Below, in pieces: positions 25,820 through 34,315 of a stretch of DNA of 64,000 nucleotides (the first letter of the stretch is position 1; each line of letters starts with the position of its first letter). Under the pieces are notes generated by a model, which was not told the DNA's origin, did not search any database, and saw only the letters and a program-made list of their open reading frames with translations. This DNA comes from DATLZU01 sp035573855 (lineage in GTDB: Bacteria; Nitrospirota; Nitrospiria; Nitrospirales; Nitrospiraceae): assembly GCA_035573855.1 (NCBI GenBank), contig DATLZU010000020.1:1-64000 (forward strand). Direction: 5' to 3'. Position numbers and translations under genes: made by a program.

Positions 25820-26536
25820 TTAATCGTATGTCTCTACTCGCACCTCCCGCCGGTCAAAGCCCAGTTCGGTAAAAAAGGTCCGCAACGGCCGAACAAAGGC
25901 TTTGATCCCGCAAATCATCGGGACCGTCTGCTGTCCGTCGGCCAAGATCGGCTTCAGCCGTTCAATCATGGCCTCGATTTCTGCCTCGGGCGGACTGTTG
26001 TGAGGAAGGACGACCGGCAAGTAACGGAAGTGTGCCTGCCGGGACGCGAGGGCGGCAAACTCGTCGTGATACACCATGTCCTCCCGATCTGGAGCGCTGT
26101 AGAGCAATGTGACTCTGTGATGCAACGGGTGCGAAGAGAGAAAGAAATGGGTGAGCATGCAGCGGAACGGGACGATGCCCGAATAGCGCGCGATGAACAG
26201 CAACTCTTTCGTCGATGGATCCGGGAGGACGAAGTTACCGTAAGGTCCCGAAAGTGGGATCCGGTCGCCGGTTTTGAGAGTTGCGAGATAGTGGGAGCCG
26301 AGCCCGCCGGGTACAAGATCATAGACCAGCGTGAGACGGCCGGATGGCTGCTCCGGCTCGGCCATCGTATAGGCGCGGTTCAAGGGGGGGTGTGTACCGA
26401 CCGGCAACTTCAAAGAGACCCATTGTCCCGGCTTGAATGAAATGCGGCGTTCCAGCGGCTCGAGCACCAATTCCCGCACACGCGAAGTGAGTGGGCGGGC
26501 ACTCACGACTTGAGCCAGTTGTATCGGTTCCCCCAT
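25820..26536 (-). CDS. Ferredoxin-NADP reductase-type FAD/NAD(P) oxidoreductase
   Basis: About 238 residues from the ATG of MGEPIQLAQV; the frame is open for 28 more codons. FAD-binding barrel (FKPGQWVSLKLP, RAYTMAEP) and NAD(P) domain (LLFIARYSGIVPFRCML in place of the usual GTGIAPF, then PMICGIKAFVRPLRTFF). Ends RREVRVETYD, typical of the family. It moves electrons between NAD(P)H and a ferredoxin-like carrier. It is convergent with fdx 115 bases away, which makes that ferredoxin a plausible partner. Confidence 0.8.
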   Translation of the reverse strand: MGEPIQLAQVVSARPLTSRVRELVLEPLERRISFKPGQWVSLKLPVGTHPPLNRAYTMAEPEQPSGRLTLVYDLVPGGLGSHYLATLKTGDRIPLSGPYGNFVLPDPSTKELLFIARYSGIVPFRCMLTHFFLSSHPLHHRVTLLYSAPDREDMVYHDEFAALASRQAHFRYLPVVLPHNSPPEAEIEAMIERLKPILADGQQTVPMICGIKAFVRPLRTFFTELGFDRREVRVETYD

Positions 26537-26630
26537 GCTATCCGGGTGGTCGAACTGTACTCGCAAGTGGGGAGCGTGGTATAGATACGCGGCCGATGAC
26601 ACGCCTTTGCTTATACACATCGTAGTGCTA

Positions 26631-26644
26631 ATGTCCGGACATTT
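26631..26644. promoter_or_regulatory. 14-bp perfect palindrome before gltX
   Basis: AATGTCCGGACATT is self-complementary with no spacer and lies 15 bases before the gltX start, between divergent genes. The symmetry suggests an operator; no regulator is identified. Confidence 0.4.
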
Positions 26645-26658
26645 TCAATGAGTCAGCG

Positions 26659-28083
26659 ATGCTGAGAAACGTTCGAGTTCGATTCGCGCCCAGCCCGACC
26701 GGCTATCTGCACATCGGCGGGGTCCGTACCGCCCTGTTTAACTGGCTGTTCGCGCGCCAGAACAAAGGAACCTTCATCCTGCGTATTGAAGACACGGACC
26801 AAAGCCGGTCGACGGAGGAATCCATCCAGGCCATCATCGAGGGCCTCCGATGGGTCGGTCTGGACTGGGACGAGGGGCCCTATCGACAGACCGAGCGCAT
26901 GGATCTCTACCGACAGCATGCCATGAAGCTCTTTGAGCAAGGCCGAGCGTATTGGTGCGTCTGCCGAGCCGAGGAGTTGGAAGCTCGGCGTAAGGAAGCC
27001 GAAGCGAAAGGGTTTTCGCCGAAGTACGACGGCCGCTGCCGCGACCGCGGCATCACGACGCCGACCGGGGACGCGGCGTTGAGGTTCAGAGCTCCGCAGG
27101 AAGGACAGACTGTCATCGACGATCTGATCAAGGGGCGCGTGGTCTTCGACAACAGCGTGCTGGACGACCTAATCATTCTTCGGTCCAACGGCTACCCGAC
27201 GTATAACTTTTCGGTGGTTGTGGACGATGCGTTGATGAACATCACCTACGTCGTGCGCGGAGATGACCACCTCACCAACACACCCAGACAAATTCCCATA
27301 TTTCAAGCGTTGGGCTATCCAGTGCCGCGGTTCGGCCATCTCCCGATGATCCTAGGATCGGATAAGACCAGACTATCCAAGCGCCACGGAGCGACCTCGA
27401 TCATGGCGTACAAAGAAATGGGCTATCTGCCCGAAGCCATGGTGAACTATCTGGCGCGGCTTGGCTGGTCGCACGGCGATCAGGAGATCTTCACGCGGGA
27501 GGAACTCATCGAAAAGTTTTCCTTCGATCACGTACAGAAGTCTTCGGCGGTGTTCAATCCAGACAAACTACTTTGGCTGAACGCCTATTACATTCAGCAC
27601 GGAGTGCCGATGCGGATCGCGCAGGCGCTTGTCCCCTATCTGGAGCAAGCCGGCTTGAAAGAAGAGATCGCAGCCGTTTCAGCCGAGTGGCTGGAAAAAC
27701 TGGTCGTCGCGGTGCGGGAGCGGACCAAGACCCTCGTGGAAATGGTGACCTGGGTGACGCCATATTTTGGTCGGGATGTGGCCATCGACGAAGAGGCCGC
27801 CAGGAAGTTCCTGACGCCGGCCATCGTCCCTGCGCTCACGAAGCTCAAGGTCAGAATCGAAGGCGCCGCGGAGTTTTCCAAGGCCTGCCTGGAGGAGGTC
27901 TTCAAGGGCGTGCTTGAGGAAGAGGGCCTGAAGATGGGCCAATTGGCCCAACCGGTGAGGGTTGCGCTCACGGGTCGTACCGCCAGCCCAGGCCTGTTCG
28001 ATGTGATGGAGCTGCTGGGCCGGGAACGGACCCTTTACCGTCTGCAAAGGGGGATTGAGCGTGCTCAATCCACCCCGTCTTGA
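26659..28083 (+). CDS. gltX: Glutamyl-tRNA synthetase
   Basis: 474 residues. Class Ic synthetase with HIGH-type motif APSPTGYLHIGGVRTALFNW, RIEDTDQSRSTEES and KMSKS-type DKTRLSKRHGATS, and an alpha-helical anticodon domain at the C-terminus. It has CVCRAEELEARRKEA in place of a full zinc site. It charges tRNA-Glu. A separate GlnRS in the same block means that tRNA-Gln need not pass through misacylation. Confidence 0.95.
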   Translation: MLRNVRVRFAPSPTGYLHIGGVRTALFNWLFARQNKGTFILRIEDTDQSRSTEESIQAIIEGLRWVGLDWDEGPYRQTERMDLYRQHAMKLFEQGRAYWCVCRAEELEARRKEAEAKGFSPKYDGRCRDRGITTPTGDAALRFRAPQEGQTVIDDLIKGRVVFDNSVLDDLIILRSNGYPTYNFSVVVDDALMNITYVVRGDDHLTNTPRQIPIFQALGYPVPRFGHLPMILGSDKTRLSKRHGATSIMAYKEMGYLPEAMVNYLARLGWSHGDQEIFTREELIEKFSFDHVQKSSAVFNPDKLLWLNAYYIQHGVPMRIAQALVPYLEQAGLKEEIAAVSAEWLEKLVVAVRERTKTLVEMVTWVTPYFGRDVAIDEEAARKFLTPAIVPALTKLKVRIEGAAEFSKACLEEVFKGVLEEEGLKMGQLAQPVRVALTGRTASPGLFDVMELLGRERTLYRLQRGIERAQSTPS

Positions 28084-28120
28084 CTCACCGCCGTCGCTTA
28101 TATTAGGTTGAGCCCACGGT

Positions 28121-28194
28121 TGGGGGATCGTCTAGTGGTAGGACGTCAGACTCTGGATCTGACTACCTAGGTTCGAATCCTAGTCCCCCAGCCA
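28121..28194 (+). tRNA. tRNA-Gln (anticodon CTG)
   Basis: 74 bases with acceptor arms TGGGGGA and TCCCCCA, anticodon loop CTCTGGA, T arm GGTTCGAATCC and encoded CCA. The anticodon CTG reads CAG. It lies between gltX and glnS. Confidence 0.96.
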
Positions 28195-28200
28195 GTCTTT

Positions 28201-28551
28201 TTATCCTCCCTCTGCAGGGACCCTCACTGCCTGCCAGCCGGTCACCACGCCGCCTTCGAAGTACACCCGGAATTCCGCCGTCGTGCAGGGATTCTTGCCG
28301 CCCGGTGGATAGAGCCAGACCTCTACCGGTCTGCCGTTATGCTGGATGGTCTTTTTGCAGACCGGTTCGCCGAGGGTCAGGAAGACCTGGTCGCGGTCCA
28401 TCCCATTGATCAAAAAACCGCGGTCGATGGCGCGCTGAATGTTCTCAGGATACGTGGGATACCGTTCGATCATCAGCCGCTCGCGTGTCGCGTCGCATGC
28501 TGAAATGAGAAGGATCGAGCAAAGCACAGCGAGCCAGAAGGTCGTCCGCAC
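28201..28551 (-). CDS. BamE/SmpA-like lipoprotein
   Basis: 116 residues from a GTG directly after the glnS stop, with GAGG six bases upstream. Lipoprotein signal FWLAVLCSILLISAC with the lipobox Cys, then a small alpha/beta domain with GMDRDQVFLTLGEP, the hallmark of SmpA/OmlA folds, and VEVWLYPPGG. Relatives sit in the outer-membrane protein assembly machine, but many BamE-like domains have other roles. A longer upstream frame overlaps glnS and is a shadow. Confidence 0.75.
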   Translation of the reverse strand: MRTTFWLAVLCSILLISACDATRERLMIERYPTYPENIQRAIDRGFLINGMDRDQVFLTLGEPVCKKTIQHNGRPVEVWLYPPGGKNPCTTAEFRVYFEGGVVTGWQAVRVPAEGG

Positions 28552-28558
28552 GGGGACC

Positions 28559-30292
28559 TCAAAGCTGTCGAGCGTGACCGGTCTTCTGCGTTTGCACGAT
28601 CTTGGCCCAGGTGTCCTTGAGCGTGACGGTGCGGTTGAAGATGAGTCGGTTCGCGGTGGAGTCCGGATCAACGCAGAAGTAACCCAGCCGTTCGAATTGG
28701 TATCGCGCGCCGGGCGCGGCGCCTTGCAGGCTGGGTTCGACTCGGCACGCGGTGAGCCGTTCCAGAGAGTTCGGATTCAGGTTCGCCGTGTAATCCTGAC
28801 CGTCCGGAACATCGTCCGGATCAGGCTTCGAGAAAAGATAACCGTACAGCCGCACCTCCGCTTCGATCGCGTGGGCTGCTGAGACCCAGTGAATCGTCGC
28901 TTTGACCTTGCGTTGTTCCTGAGACGAACCACTCTTGGTCTCAGGATCGTACGTGCAGTGCAGTTCGATTGCTTGCCCCGTCCGTTCGTCTTTCACCACG
29001 CCCGTGCATTTGATGATATAGGCGTAGCGAAGGCGGACTTCGCGTCCGGGCGCGAGGCGAAAGAACTGCTTCGGCGGGTCTTCCCGGAAATCGTCCTGCT
29101 CGATATAGAGCACCCGCGAGAATGGCACCAGCCTCGTCCCAGCCGCAGGGTCTTCAGGATTATTGACCGCGTTCACTGTTTCAACCTGGTCTTCTGGGTA
29201 GTTGTCGATGACCACCCGCAGGGGTCGCAACACGGCCATCACACGCGGGGCGCGTTTGTTCAAGTCCTCGCGAACAAAGTGTTCCAGTAATCCCACCTCC
29301 AGCGTAGCGTCCCGTTTCGACACGCCGATGTGTTCGCAGAACGCGCGGATCGCCTCGGGAGTGTAACCGCGCCGCCGCAGTCCTTTGAGCGTGGGGAGGC
29401 GAGGATCGTCCCAGCCGTTCACGAATTTCCGTTCGACCAAGTCCAGCAGCTTGCGCTTGCTCATGACCGTGTGCGTGAGATTGAGACGCGCAAACTCGAT
29501 CTGGCGCGGGCGATGTTGGGTCTCACATTGTGCCACGACCCAGTCATACAGTGGCCGATGGTCTTCGAACTCGAGTGTGCAAATGGAATGTGTAATGCCC
29601 TCGATCGCATCCGACAGCGGATGAGCATAGTCGTACGTTGGGTAGATGCACCAGGCGTCGCCGGTCCGGTAGTGTCTGGCGCGGCGGATGCGATAGAGTA
29701 CCGGATCGCGCAAATTGATGTTGGGCGACGCCATATCGATCTTGGCCCGGAGCACATGAGCGCCATCGGGAAATTCTCCCGCGCGCATCCGTCGGAAAAG
29801 ATCGAGGTTTTCCTCGACGGACCGATTCCGGTAGGGGCTGTCCTTACCGGGCTCTGTCAGGGTGCCGCGGAACTGCCGAATTTCGTCCGCGCTGAGGCTG
29901 TCCACATAGGCCTTCCCTTTCTGGATCAAGCGGACGGCGTACTCGTAGAACTGCTCGAAGTAATCCGAGGCGAAGAACATCTTGTCCCGCCAGTCGAACC
30001 CCAGCCAGCGCACGTCTTCCTGAATGGCCTGGACATACTCGAGACTCTCCGTCGTCGGGTTCGTGTCGTCGAACCGTAAGTGACAGACACCACCCGGGTT
30101 CTCGTTGGCAATGCCAAAGTTCAGGCAGATGGACTTGGCATGGCCGATGTGGAGATAACCGTTCGGCTCCGGCGGGAAACGCGTCACCACGCGTCCGCCG
30201 TGTTTTCCGGTCTTGAGATCCAGCGAGACAATGGTGCGCACGAAATCCAATGGCGCTGAAGCATTCGGCATATTCGGGTCATCAGGGCGCAT
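28559..30292 (-). CDS. glnS: Glutaminyl-tRNA synthetase
   Basis: 577 residues; AAGGA precedes the ATG. Class Ib core with RFPPEPNGYLHIGHAKSI, RFDDTNPTTES, VMSKRKL as KMSKS, then two beta-barrel anticodon domains. Length equals bacterial GlnRS. It directly charges tRNA-Gln, a trait acquired by some bacteria from eukaryotes. It is followed on the same strand by the BamE-like lipoprotein with a short gap. Confidence 0.96.
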   Translation of the reverse strand: MRPDDPNMPNASAPLDFVRTIVSLDLKTGKHGGRVVTRFPPEPNGYLHIGHAKSICLNFGIANENPGGVCHLRFDDTNPTTESLEYVQAIQEDVRWLGFDWRDKMFFASDYFEQFYEYAVRLIQKGKAYVDSLSADEIRQFRGTLTEPGKDSPYRNRSVEENLDLFRRMRAGEFPDGAHVLRAKIDMASPNINLRDPVLYRIRRARHYRTGDAWCIYPTYDYAHPLSDAIEGITHSICTLEFEDHRPLYDWVVAQCETQHRPRQIEFARLNLTHTVMSKRKLLDLVERKFVNGWDDPRLPTLKGLRRRGYTPEAIRAFCEHIGVSKRDATLEVGLLEHFVREDLNKRAPRVMAVLRPLRVVIDNYPEDQVETVNAVNNPEDPAAGTRLVPFSRVLYIEQDDFREDPPKQFFRLAPGREVRLRYAYIIKCTGVVKDERTGQAIELHCTYDPETKSGSSQEQRKVKATIHWVSAAHAIEAEVRLYGYLFSKPDPDDVPDGQDYTANLNPNSLERLTACRVEPSLQGAAPGARYQFERLGYFCVDPDSTANRLIFNRTVTLKDTWAKIVQTQKTGHARQL

Positions 30293-30420
30293 GTCCTTCT
30301 TACTTATACTTTGTATATAGCGCCGACCGCGCGGGGATAACCCCTTCGCGCACAGTCACTTGTACCACAAGAGAGGGCAGGAGGAAAAATGCCTGTTGGC
30401 GCCGTAGGGCTTTGGAACTC

Positions 30421-30834
30421 TCAGACGGTTTGAGGCAGGGGCATTTGAACAACGTTGAAGTCTTTCTGGGCGATGAGATGATTTTCCATGAGCAATCGGA
30501 ACTCATAGCGGCCGGGTGCCGGAAAAACGAGCGAAGGCATATTGATGCCGAAGTCTGAAATTTGGAGGCGATCCGCGATGTACACATTCGGAAGCGCGGC
30601 GCGGCAGACAAGCTGCTCGGTATTGAGGTGCATGAGCTCGATGTCGAAGTGATAAGTGCCCTCCGCATCGGTAAGGCAGAAGTAGAGACCCATCTGGTGA
30701 TGTTGGAACGGAAAGGCCACTGCCTGGAGATGAGTAAAAATACCGATCAGGCTCTTTTTCTTTGTCAGGCTGTCCTCGATCACGGTGTCGCACACCAGAA
30801 ACGCCTGCACGCTGGGCTTCACGATCTCCCTCAT
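30421..30834 (-). CDS. DUF6941-like protein
   Basis: 137 residues from the ATG of MREIVKPSVQAFLVCDTVIEDSLTKKKSLIGIFTHLQAVAFPFQHHQMGLYFCLTDAEG; an in-frame extension upstream overlaps non-coding sequence. Beta-rich with a repeated sandwich pattern (VYIADRLQISDFGINMPSLVFPAPGRYEFRLLMENHLIAQKDF). This resembles the DUF6941 family by memory of its opening motif. No signal or membrane segment. Function unknown. Confidence 0.65.
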   Translation of the reverse strand: MREIVKPSVQAFLVCDTVIEDSLTKKKSLIGIFTHLQAVAFPFQHHQMGLYFCLTDAEGTYHFDIELMHLNTEQLVCRAALPNVYIADRLQISDFGINMPSLVFPAPGRYEFRLLMENHLIAQKDFNVVQMPLPQTV

Positions 30835-30964
30835 ACATGCTATTCTACGGCCCGCGTTCTCAAAGTCAAACGAGGCGTCTTTTCCCGCAGGGGATGAAGA
30901 GCGCCGCCTTGCGCGCGGTGCATCCGGTTCCTTGTGCGGAGATCGCTCTGCGACTGGCACGGCG

Positions 30965-31260
30965 ATGATGGATCGGAAAGCTCCACGGTTCAAGACCCGA
31001 ATCCGCATCTTTTTTCCGGTGGAGAAATCGAAGGGGAAGGCACCGTCCTTGACTTGTCCAGGGGTGGCTGTCGGGTGGAATGTGAAACCGAACTGTCAAT
31101 CGGCGACGAAGTCGAGGCGTGGGTGTAGCTGGCCGACCATGAGTGGCCGCTCAAGATAAGCGGGCGATTGTCCGGTGGAGAAAGGCCGCCGAATTTGGGC
31201 TGGAGTTCCTGCAGATCCAGCCGGCGCACAAAGAGCGCTTACGCCTGGTGCTCAGGTGCT
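30965..31260 (+). pseudogene. Broken PilZ-domain gene
   Basis: Pieces of one PilZ domain run through different frames: MMDRKAPRFKTRIRIFF, then a shift near 31011-31017 at a T-run into GGEIEGEGTVLDLSRGGCRVECETELSIGDEVEAWV, an in-frame TAG at 31126-31128, LADHEWPLKISG, and a second shift near 31160 into AIVRWRKAAEFGLEFLQIQP. Together they form a complete PilZ (c-di-GMP-binding type) domain: an RFKTR-like motif and D-S-R-G-G. Two shifts and a stop make it a clear relic. The end is approximate. Confidence 0.8.
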
Positions 31261-31375
31261 CAACGGCAAGAACCTCGGCCCGAGGACTTAAGGCTTTGAA
31301 GAGTCTTCACTCTCCCGCCAGTCAACGCTTGGTTGTTGTATCATCGACCGATCAACCGTCCTCCAGCTCCAAGAC

Positions 31376-32008
31376 CTATCCGATCGACGCAGCCCCACCG
31401 CGAGCTTCAAACACATCGCTAAACAACGTTAGGCCGGGGACGACGCGACAGTAATGAGAAGTGATCTCAACAAGGTGCCCTTTGTGGGTGTAAAACTTCC
31501 CGTTCGGGATCTGGATCTTCCCGCTATGCGCTACTGTAATTTCCAGCACAACGTCGCCGCTGCTTCGGTCGGACACTTTCAGCCACAGCGGCTCGTTAAA
31601 CAAGGACAGCGAGGCCGAACCGATGGTGAGCGCGAATCGGTTCGCCGTATTAAACGCCCACGCGTTGCGTCGCAGATGGGCGATATGGTTCCCTGCGCTG
31701 TCATAAAAATCCATGGTCAACAGCAGTTGACCTTCCTCTGGATGGAACTCCACGACCATTTGCTCCTTGCCCTGCAGCTTGATGACTCCGTTTGTGTTGC
31801 GGAAGACGTTCGAGCCGATATTAAGCTCGATCGAGGGCTTGGACTTGCTGGGTTCAACGGCCTGAGTTGGTCGCGCGGGGCTCGCTCCGCTGGGATCGAG
31901 TTTCTCGGCCACAAAACCTCCAGATTGTTTTCGATGTCCGCCCTCGATAACCTGTGGCGTGTATAAAATTGGTTTGTTCAGGCGCGCGCAGCGGACCAGG
32001 CACGACAA
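31376..32008 (-). CDS. Hypothetical protein in an accessory stretch
   Basis: 210 residues; the start is uncertain because the open frame begins at a non-ATG codon. After a poorly defined N-terminus comes a beta-rich domain: SIELNIGSNVFRNTNGVIKLQGKEQMVVEFHPEEGQLLLTMDFYDSAGNHIAHLRRNAWAFN. No motif, signal or family recognised. It lies between the PilZ relic and a small lipoprotein, in a region of lower GC and broken genes, so lateral origin is possible. Confidence 0.5.
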   Translation of the reverse strand: MSCLVRCARLNKPILYTPQVIEGGHRKQSGGFVAEKLDPSGASPARPTQAVEPSKSKPSIELNIGSNVFRNTNGVIKLQGKEQMVVEFHPEEGQLLLTMDFYDSAGNHIAHLRRNAWAFNTANRFALTIGSASLSLFNEPLWLKVSDRSSGDVVLEITVAHSGKIQIPNGKFYTHKGHLVEITSHYCRVVPGLTLFSDVFEARGGAASIG

Positions 32009-32110
32009 AGGCTAGGCCGTTCTCAAAGTGAAGTCAAGCCCGTGATCAAGGGCTGCGACCGGGCTTGACAAGGCGTTCGTATTTCGAGGCTTCGGGGAGA
32101 GGATTGCACG

Positions 32111-32518
32111 TCACGGAGAAGCAGGAGGACTTTCATTCCCCAGGCTATCGGTCGCGGTCACACAGATCGACGCCATAACCTCGTGTTGCTTCAGCGGAAT
32201 CGGAATGATCTGCGAAATTTGGCCGCCGCCGTGAGGGCTCGTGGCGGGGATTTCTTTTGCAGTGACAGACCCGTCACCCGTGTCGACATAGATGGTCGTT
32301 TTGGCTAACGATGTGAGAGGACGACCGTCCTGAGCGGTGGTCGGTTCGGTATAGAAGACGGACACAGTCGGCTTAGCCGCCGTGACGTGAATCTTAGAAG
32401 AACTGCCGCAGCGAAGCGATTCCTTGGCGGGAGAAATGCTCGAACAGCCAAACAGGATGAGGCACAATGTCCACAAGAGAACTCCCGAGCCAGCTGCGGG
32501 ATTAAACATCGGTTTCAT
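32111..32518 (-). CDS. Small predicted lipoprotein
   Basis: 135 residues. Signal VLLWTLCLILFGCSS with a lipobox-like FGC, then an Ig-like beta segment (KIHVTAAKPTVSVFYTEPTTAQDG, TTIYVDTGDGSVTAKEIP, VMASICVTATDSLGNESPP). The ending resembles bacterial Ig or fibronectin-like modules. No family recognised; same strand as the 210-residue protein. Confidence 0.5.
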   Translation of the reverse strand: MKPMFNPAAGSGVLLWTLCLILFGCSSISPAKESLRCGSSSKIHVTAAKPTVSVFYTEPTTAQDGRPLTSLAKTTIYVDTGDGSVTAKEIPATSPHGGGQISQIIPIPLKQHEVMASICVTATDSLGNESPPASP

Positions 32519-32608
32519 CGATCAGCTTCTTGGCAGTGGCGATTGGGAATGGAGCCATACGTCGGTCCGGCCTTCCAGTGCTGAAGCCTATCGGGAGCGA
32601 TCATCTAT

Positions 32609-32631
32609 ATATAGACAATTATATAGACAAT
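32609..32631 (+). repeat. AT-rich 12-bp tandem duplication
   Basis: ATATAGACAATT is directly followed by ATATAGACAAT in an otherwise GC-rich region between the small lipoprotein and tRNA-Glu. Short direct repeats can be slippage scars or binding sites. Confidence 0.55.
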
Positions 32632-32807
32632 ACCGCCGGCGTAGGGATCTTGCTTCTAACGGGGGCCTGATCAACGGCCGAACGCCGTACAGCGGTTTGC
32701 ATTCGGCTTTCATCGTATGGTACTGTGCCTTCCCGTCGCGCTAGTAACAGGCAAGCGCCTATTCACACCTCGTTCGTCATTCAACTCAGTCGATTCATGG
32801 CTTCGCT

Positions 32808-32885
32808 GGTCCCATCGTCTAGCCTGGCCTAGGACGGAGCCCTCTCAAGGCTCAGACACGGGTTCGAATCCCGTTGGGACCACCA
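32808..32885 (+). tRNA. tRNA-Glu (anticodon CTC)
   Basis: 78 bases with acceptor arms GGTCCCA and TGGGACC, anticodon loop CTCTCAA between GAGCC and GGCTC, T arm GGTTCGAATCC and encoded CCA. The anticodon CTC reads GAG. It sits amid a decaying region. Confidence 0.96.
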
Positions 32886-33098
32886 AACCGCACTTCGTGC
32901 GTGCCGCCCGCTCTTTATCGCCTTTGCGCGTTTGACGCGGGCGGATAAAACCTTCCAGTGGCTCTTGTTCCAATCGTCAGTTCGCCGCTTGGCGGCTCGT
33001 GGCCGCGTCTGGAGCCGTCGCTCGCCTCCCTACCGACGAGGAGCTTCCTTTCCCCCAATGCAGAATAGCGCCTCGTCGTTTGGCAGGTCACCCTTGCG

Positions 33099-33676
33099 GT
33101 GCGAGCTTATCTTGATCTCCTGCGCAAGGCTGTTTGGAATGACCGCCATGCCTCTCTGGCTTCCGTCGTTTTCTTTGAGGCGTCCGTTCCTGAGGTGTTC
33201 GGCCAGACGGTGTCGATTCTGAACGATGGTCACGATTCGGTGTCCAAAGCCGTCGAATCGACCATGGCTCAAACGTTGCGGTCCAAAGGATATACCGTCA
33301 AGGCACATTCTACGGATGGTTTTGTCCTGCTGCTTCATGTGCGCAGAGTCCAGACGAAAGCAGGAGCGAACGCCGGACTTGCGAGCAGTCTGGCGATTGT
33401 TTCGATGGAATGAACGCAACTCGCTGACCGTATCCTGTCCAAACCATGTCAGGACGAACATGCTGCTGCGCAACGACTCGAGAGTGACCTGGAGACTCGC
33501 CTGCCCAGATCGACAGCACAATCGCCTTTGCTCCCACAGTGGAGGGGTTGGCGGATCTGCTCGGCAGATTCTCCCATAAAACAGTGCAAGCCGCTTCCCA
33601 TAAAGCGGATGTCTTGGCGCAGGAAGCTCAGAAGAGGCATGGGCGATCGGGCCGGCCCTCGGCGGGCCTTCCATGA
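33099..33676 (+). pseudogene. Broken hypothetical gene
   Basis: The frame (from RAYLDLLRKAVWNDRHASLASVVFFEASV) stops at TGA 33411-33413, where the protein logic continues (ADRILSKPCQDEHAAAQRLESDLETRLPRSTAQSPLLP), then shifts frame near 33530-33540 into VEGLADLLGRFSHKTVQAASHKADVLAQEAQKRHG and ends at 33676. The stop overlaps the next gene's ATG. The 5' end is uncertain. No family recognised. The inferred lesions are one nonsense codon and one indel. Confidence 0.6.
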
Positions 33677-34284
33677 CGGGCCGTTCTAACTCGCTAGCAG
33701 GTACGACTATGTATTGTCGCGTGCGTCCGCGTCACTTAGTGGATTACCTCGTTTCCTGTTCGGAGGATGGATCACTGGAGGCTGAAGGACGTGTGTTTGA
33801 TGTGTCAGTGCCGGGCTGCTGGTGCCCCAGTCGCAAGGACTTGGTTCCGGCGCAGTATGTGCAAGCCCGTCTCCGCTTGCCGATCCCTGAAAAAGCGATC
33901 GCCGTACGCCTCGCGGCTGTGATCTGGACCCACGAAGCGCGCTTCGGTTTGGAAATTCTGATGATGGATGCCGAGGACAAGGCGCGCTTGATGCGGTATC
34001 TGGAAGCGCGGCGCTACCTGCCTCGATACATTCGCGTCCGTCTCCAGAAATTGGTCGTTGCGACGGGAACGGACGAATTCACGCCACCCCCTGCCTTGAC
34101 ACCGTCCATAGGGATGGACCCGCGCAATTGGGGTCCGCGCCCCTTTTTGATCGATCCGCATTTTTCTCGAAGATTGATCCGATTTCCTCCGGGCACGCTG
34201 CCCGGCACTCCTCGCTCTCGTTCCGAACGAACACACGGAGCAGGGGGCGTCATGGACTTCACTTTTAGGCACCACGCGGTATAA
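33673..34284 (+). CDS. PilZ-domain protein
   Basis: 203 residues from the ATG overlapping the preceding stop (ATGA), or 191 from the internal ATG at 33709 (MYCRVRPRHLVDYLVS). The PilZ core is recognisable: EGRVFDVSVPGCWCPSRKDLVPAQYVQARLRLPIPEKAIAVRLAAVIWTHEARFGLEILMMDAEDKARLMRYLEARR. The D-x-S-x-x-G motif is present as DVSVPGC, with G-to-C drift in the second glycine position, so c-di-GMP binding may be lost. The C-terminal tail after about 140 is Pro-rich and unstructured. Confidence 0.7.
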   Translation: MTGRSNSLAGTTMYCRVRPRHLVDYLVSCSEDGSLEAEGRVFDVSVPGCWCPSRKDLVPAQYVQARLRLPIPEKAIAVRLAAVIWTHEARFGLEILMMDAEDKARLMRYLEARRYLPRYIRVRLQKLVVATGTDEFTPPPALTPSIGMDPRNWGPRPFLIDPHFSRRLIRFPPGTLPGTPRSRSERTHGAGGVMDFTFRHHAV

Positions 34285-34315
34285 TCCAAACAGAGACCGT
34301 CTGGGGGCGTTTCCC

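Noticed and set aside
33030..33674. Minus-strand open frame over the broken hypothetical gene
   Set aside because: Protein sequence is low-quality and Arg/Ser-rich; the plus-strand reading is better supported.
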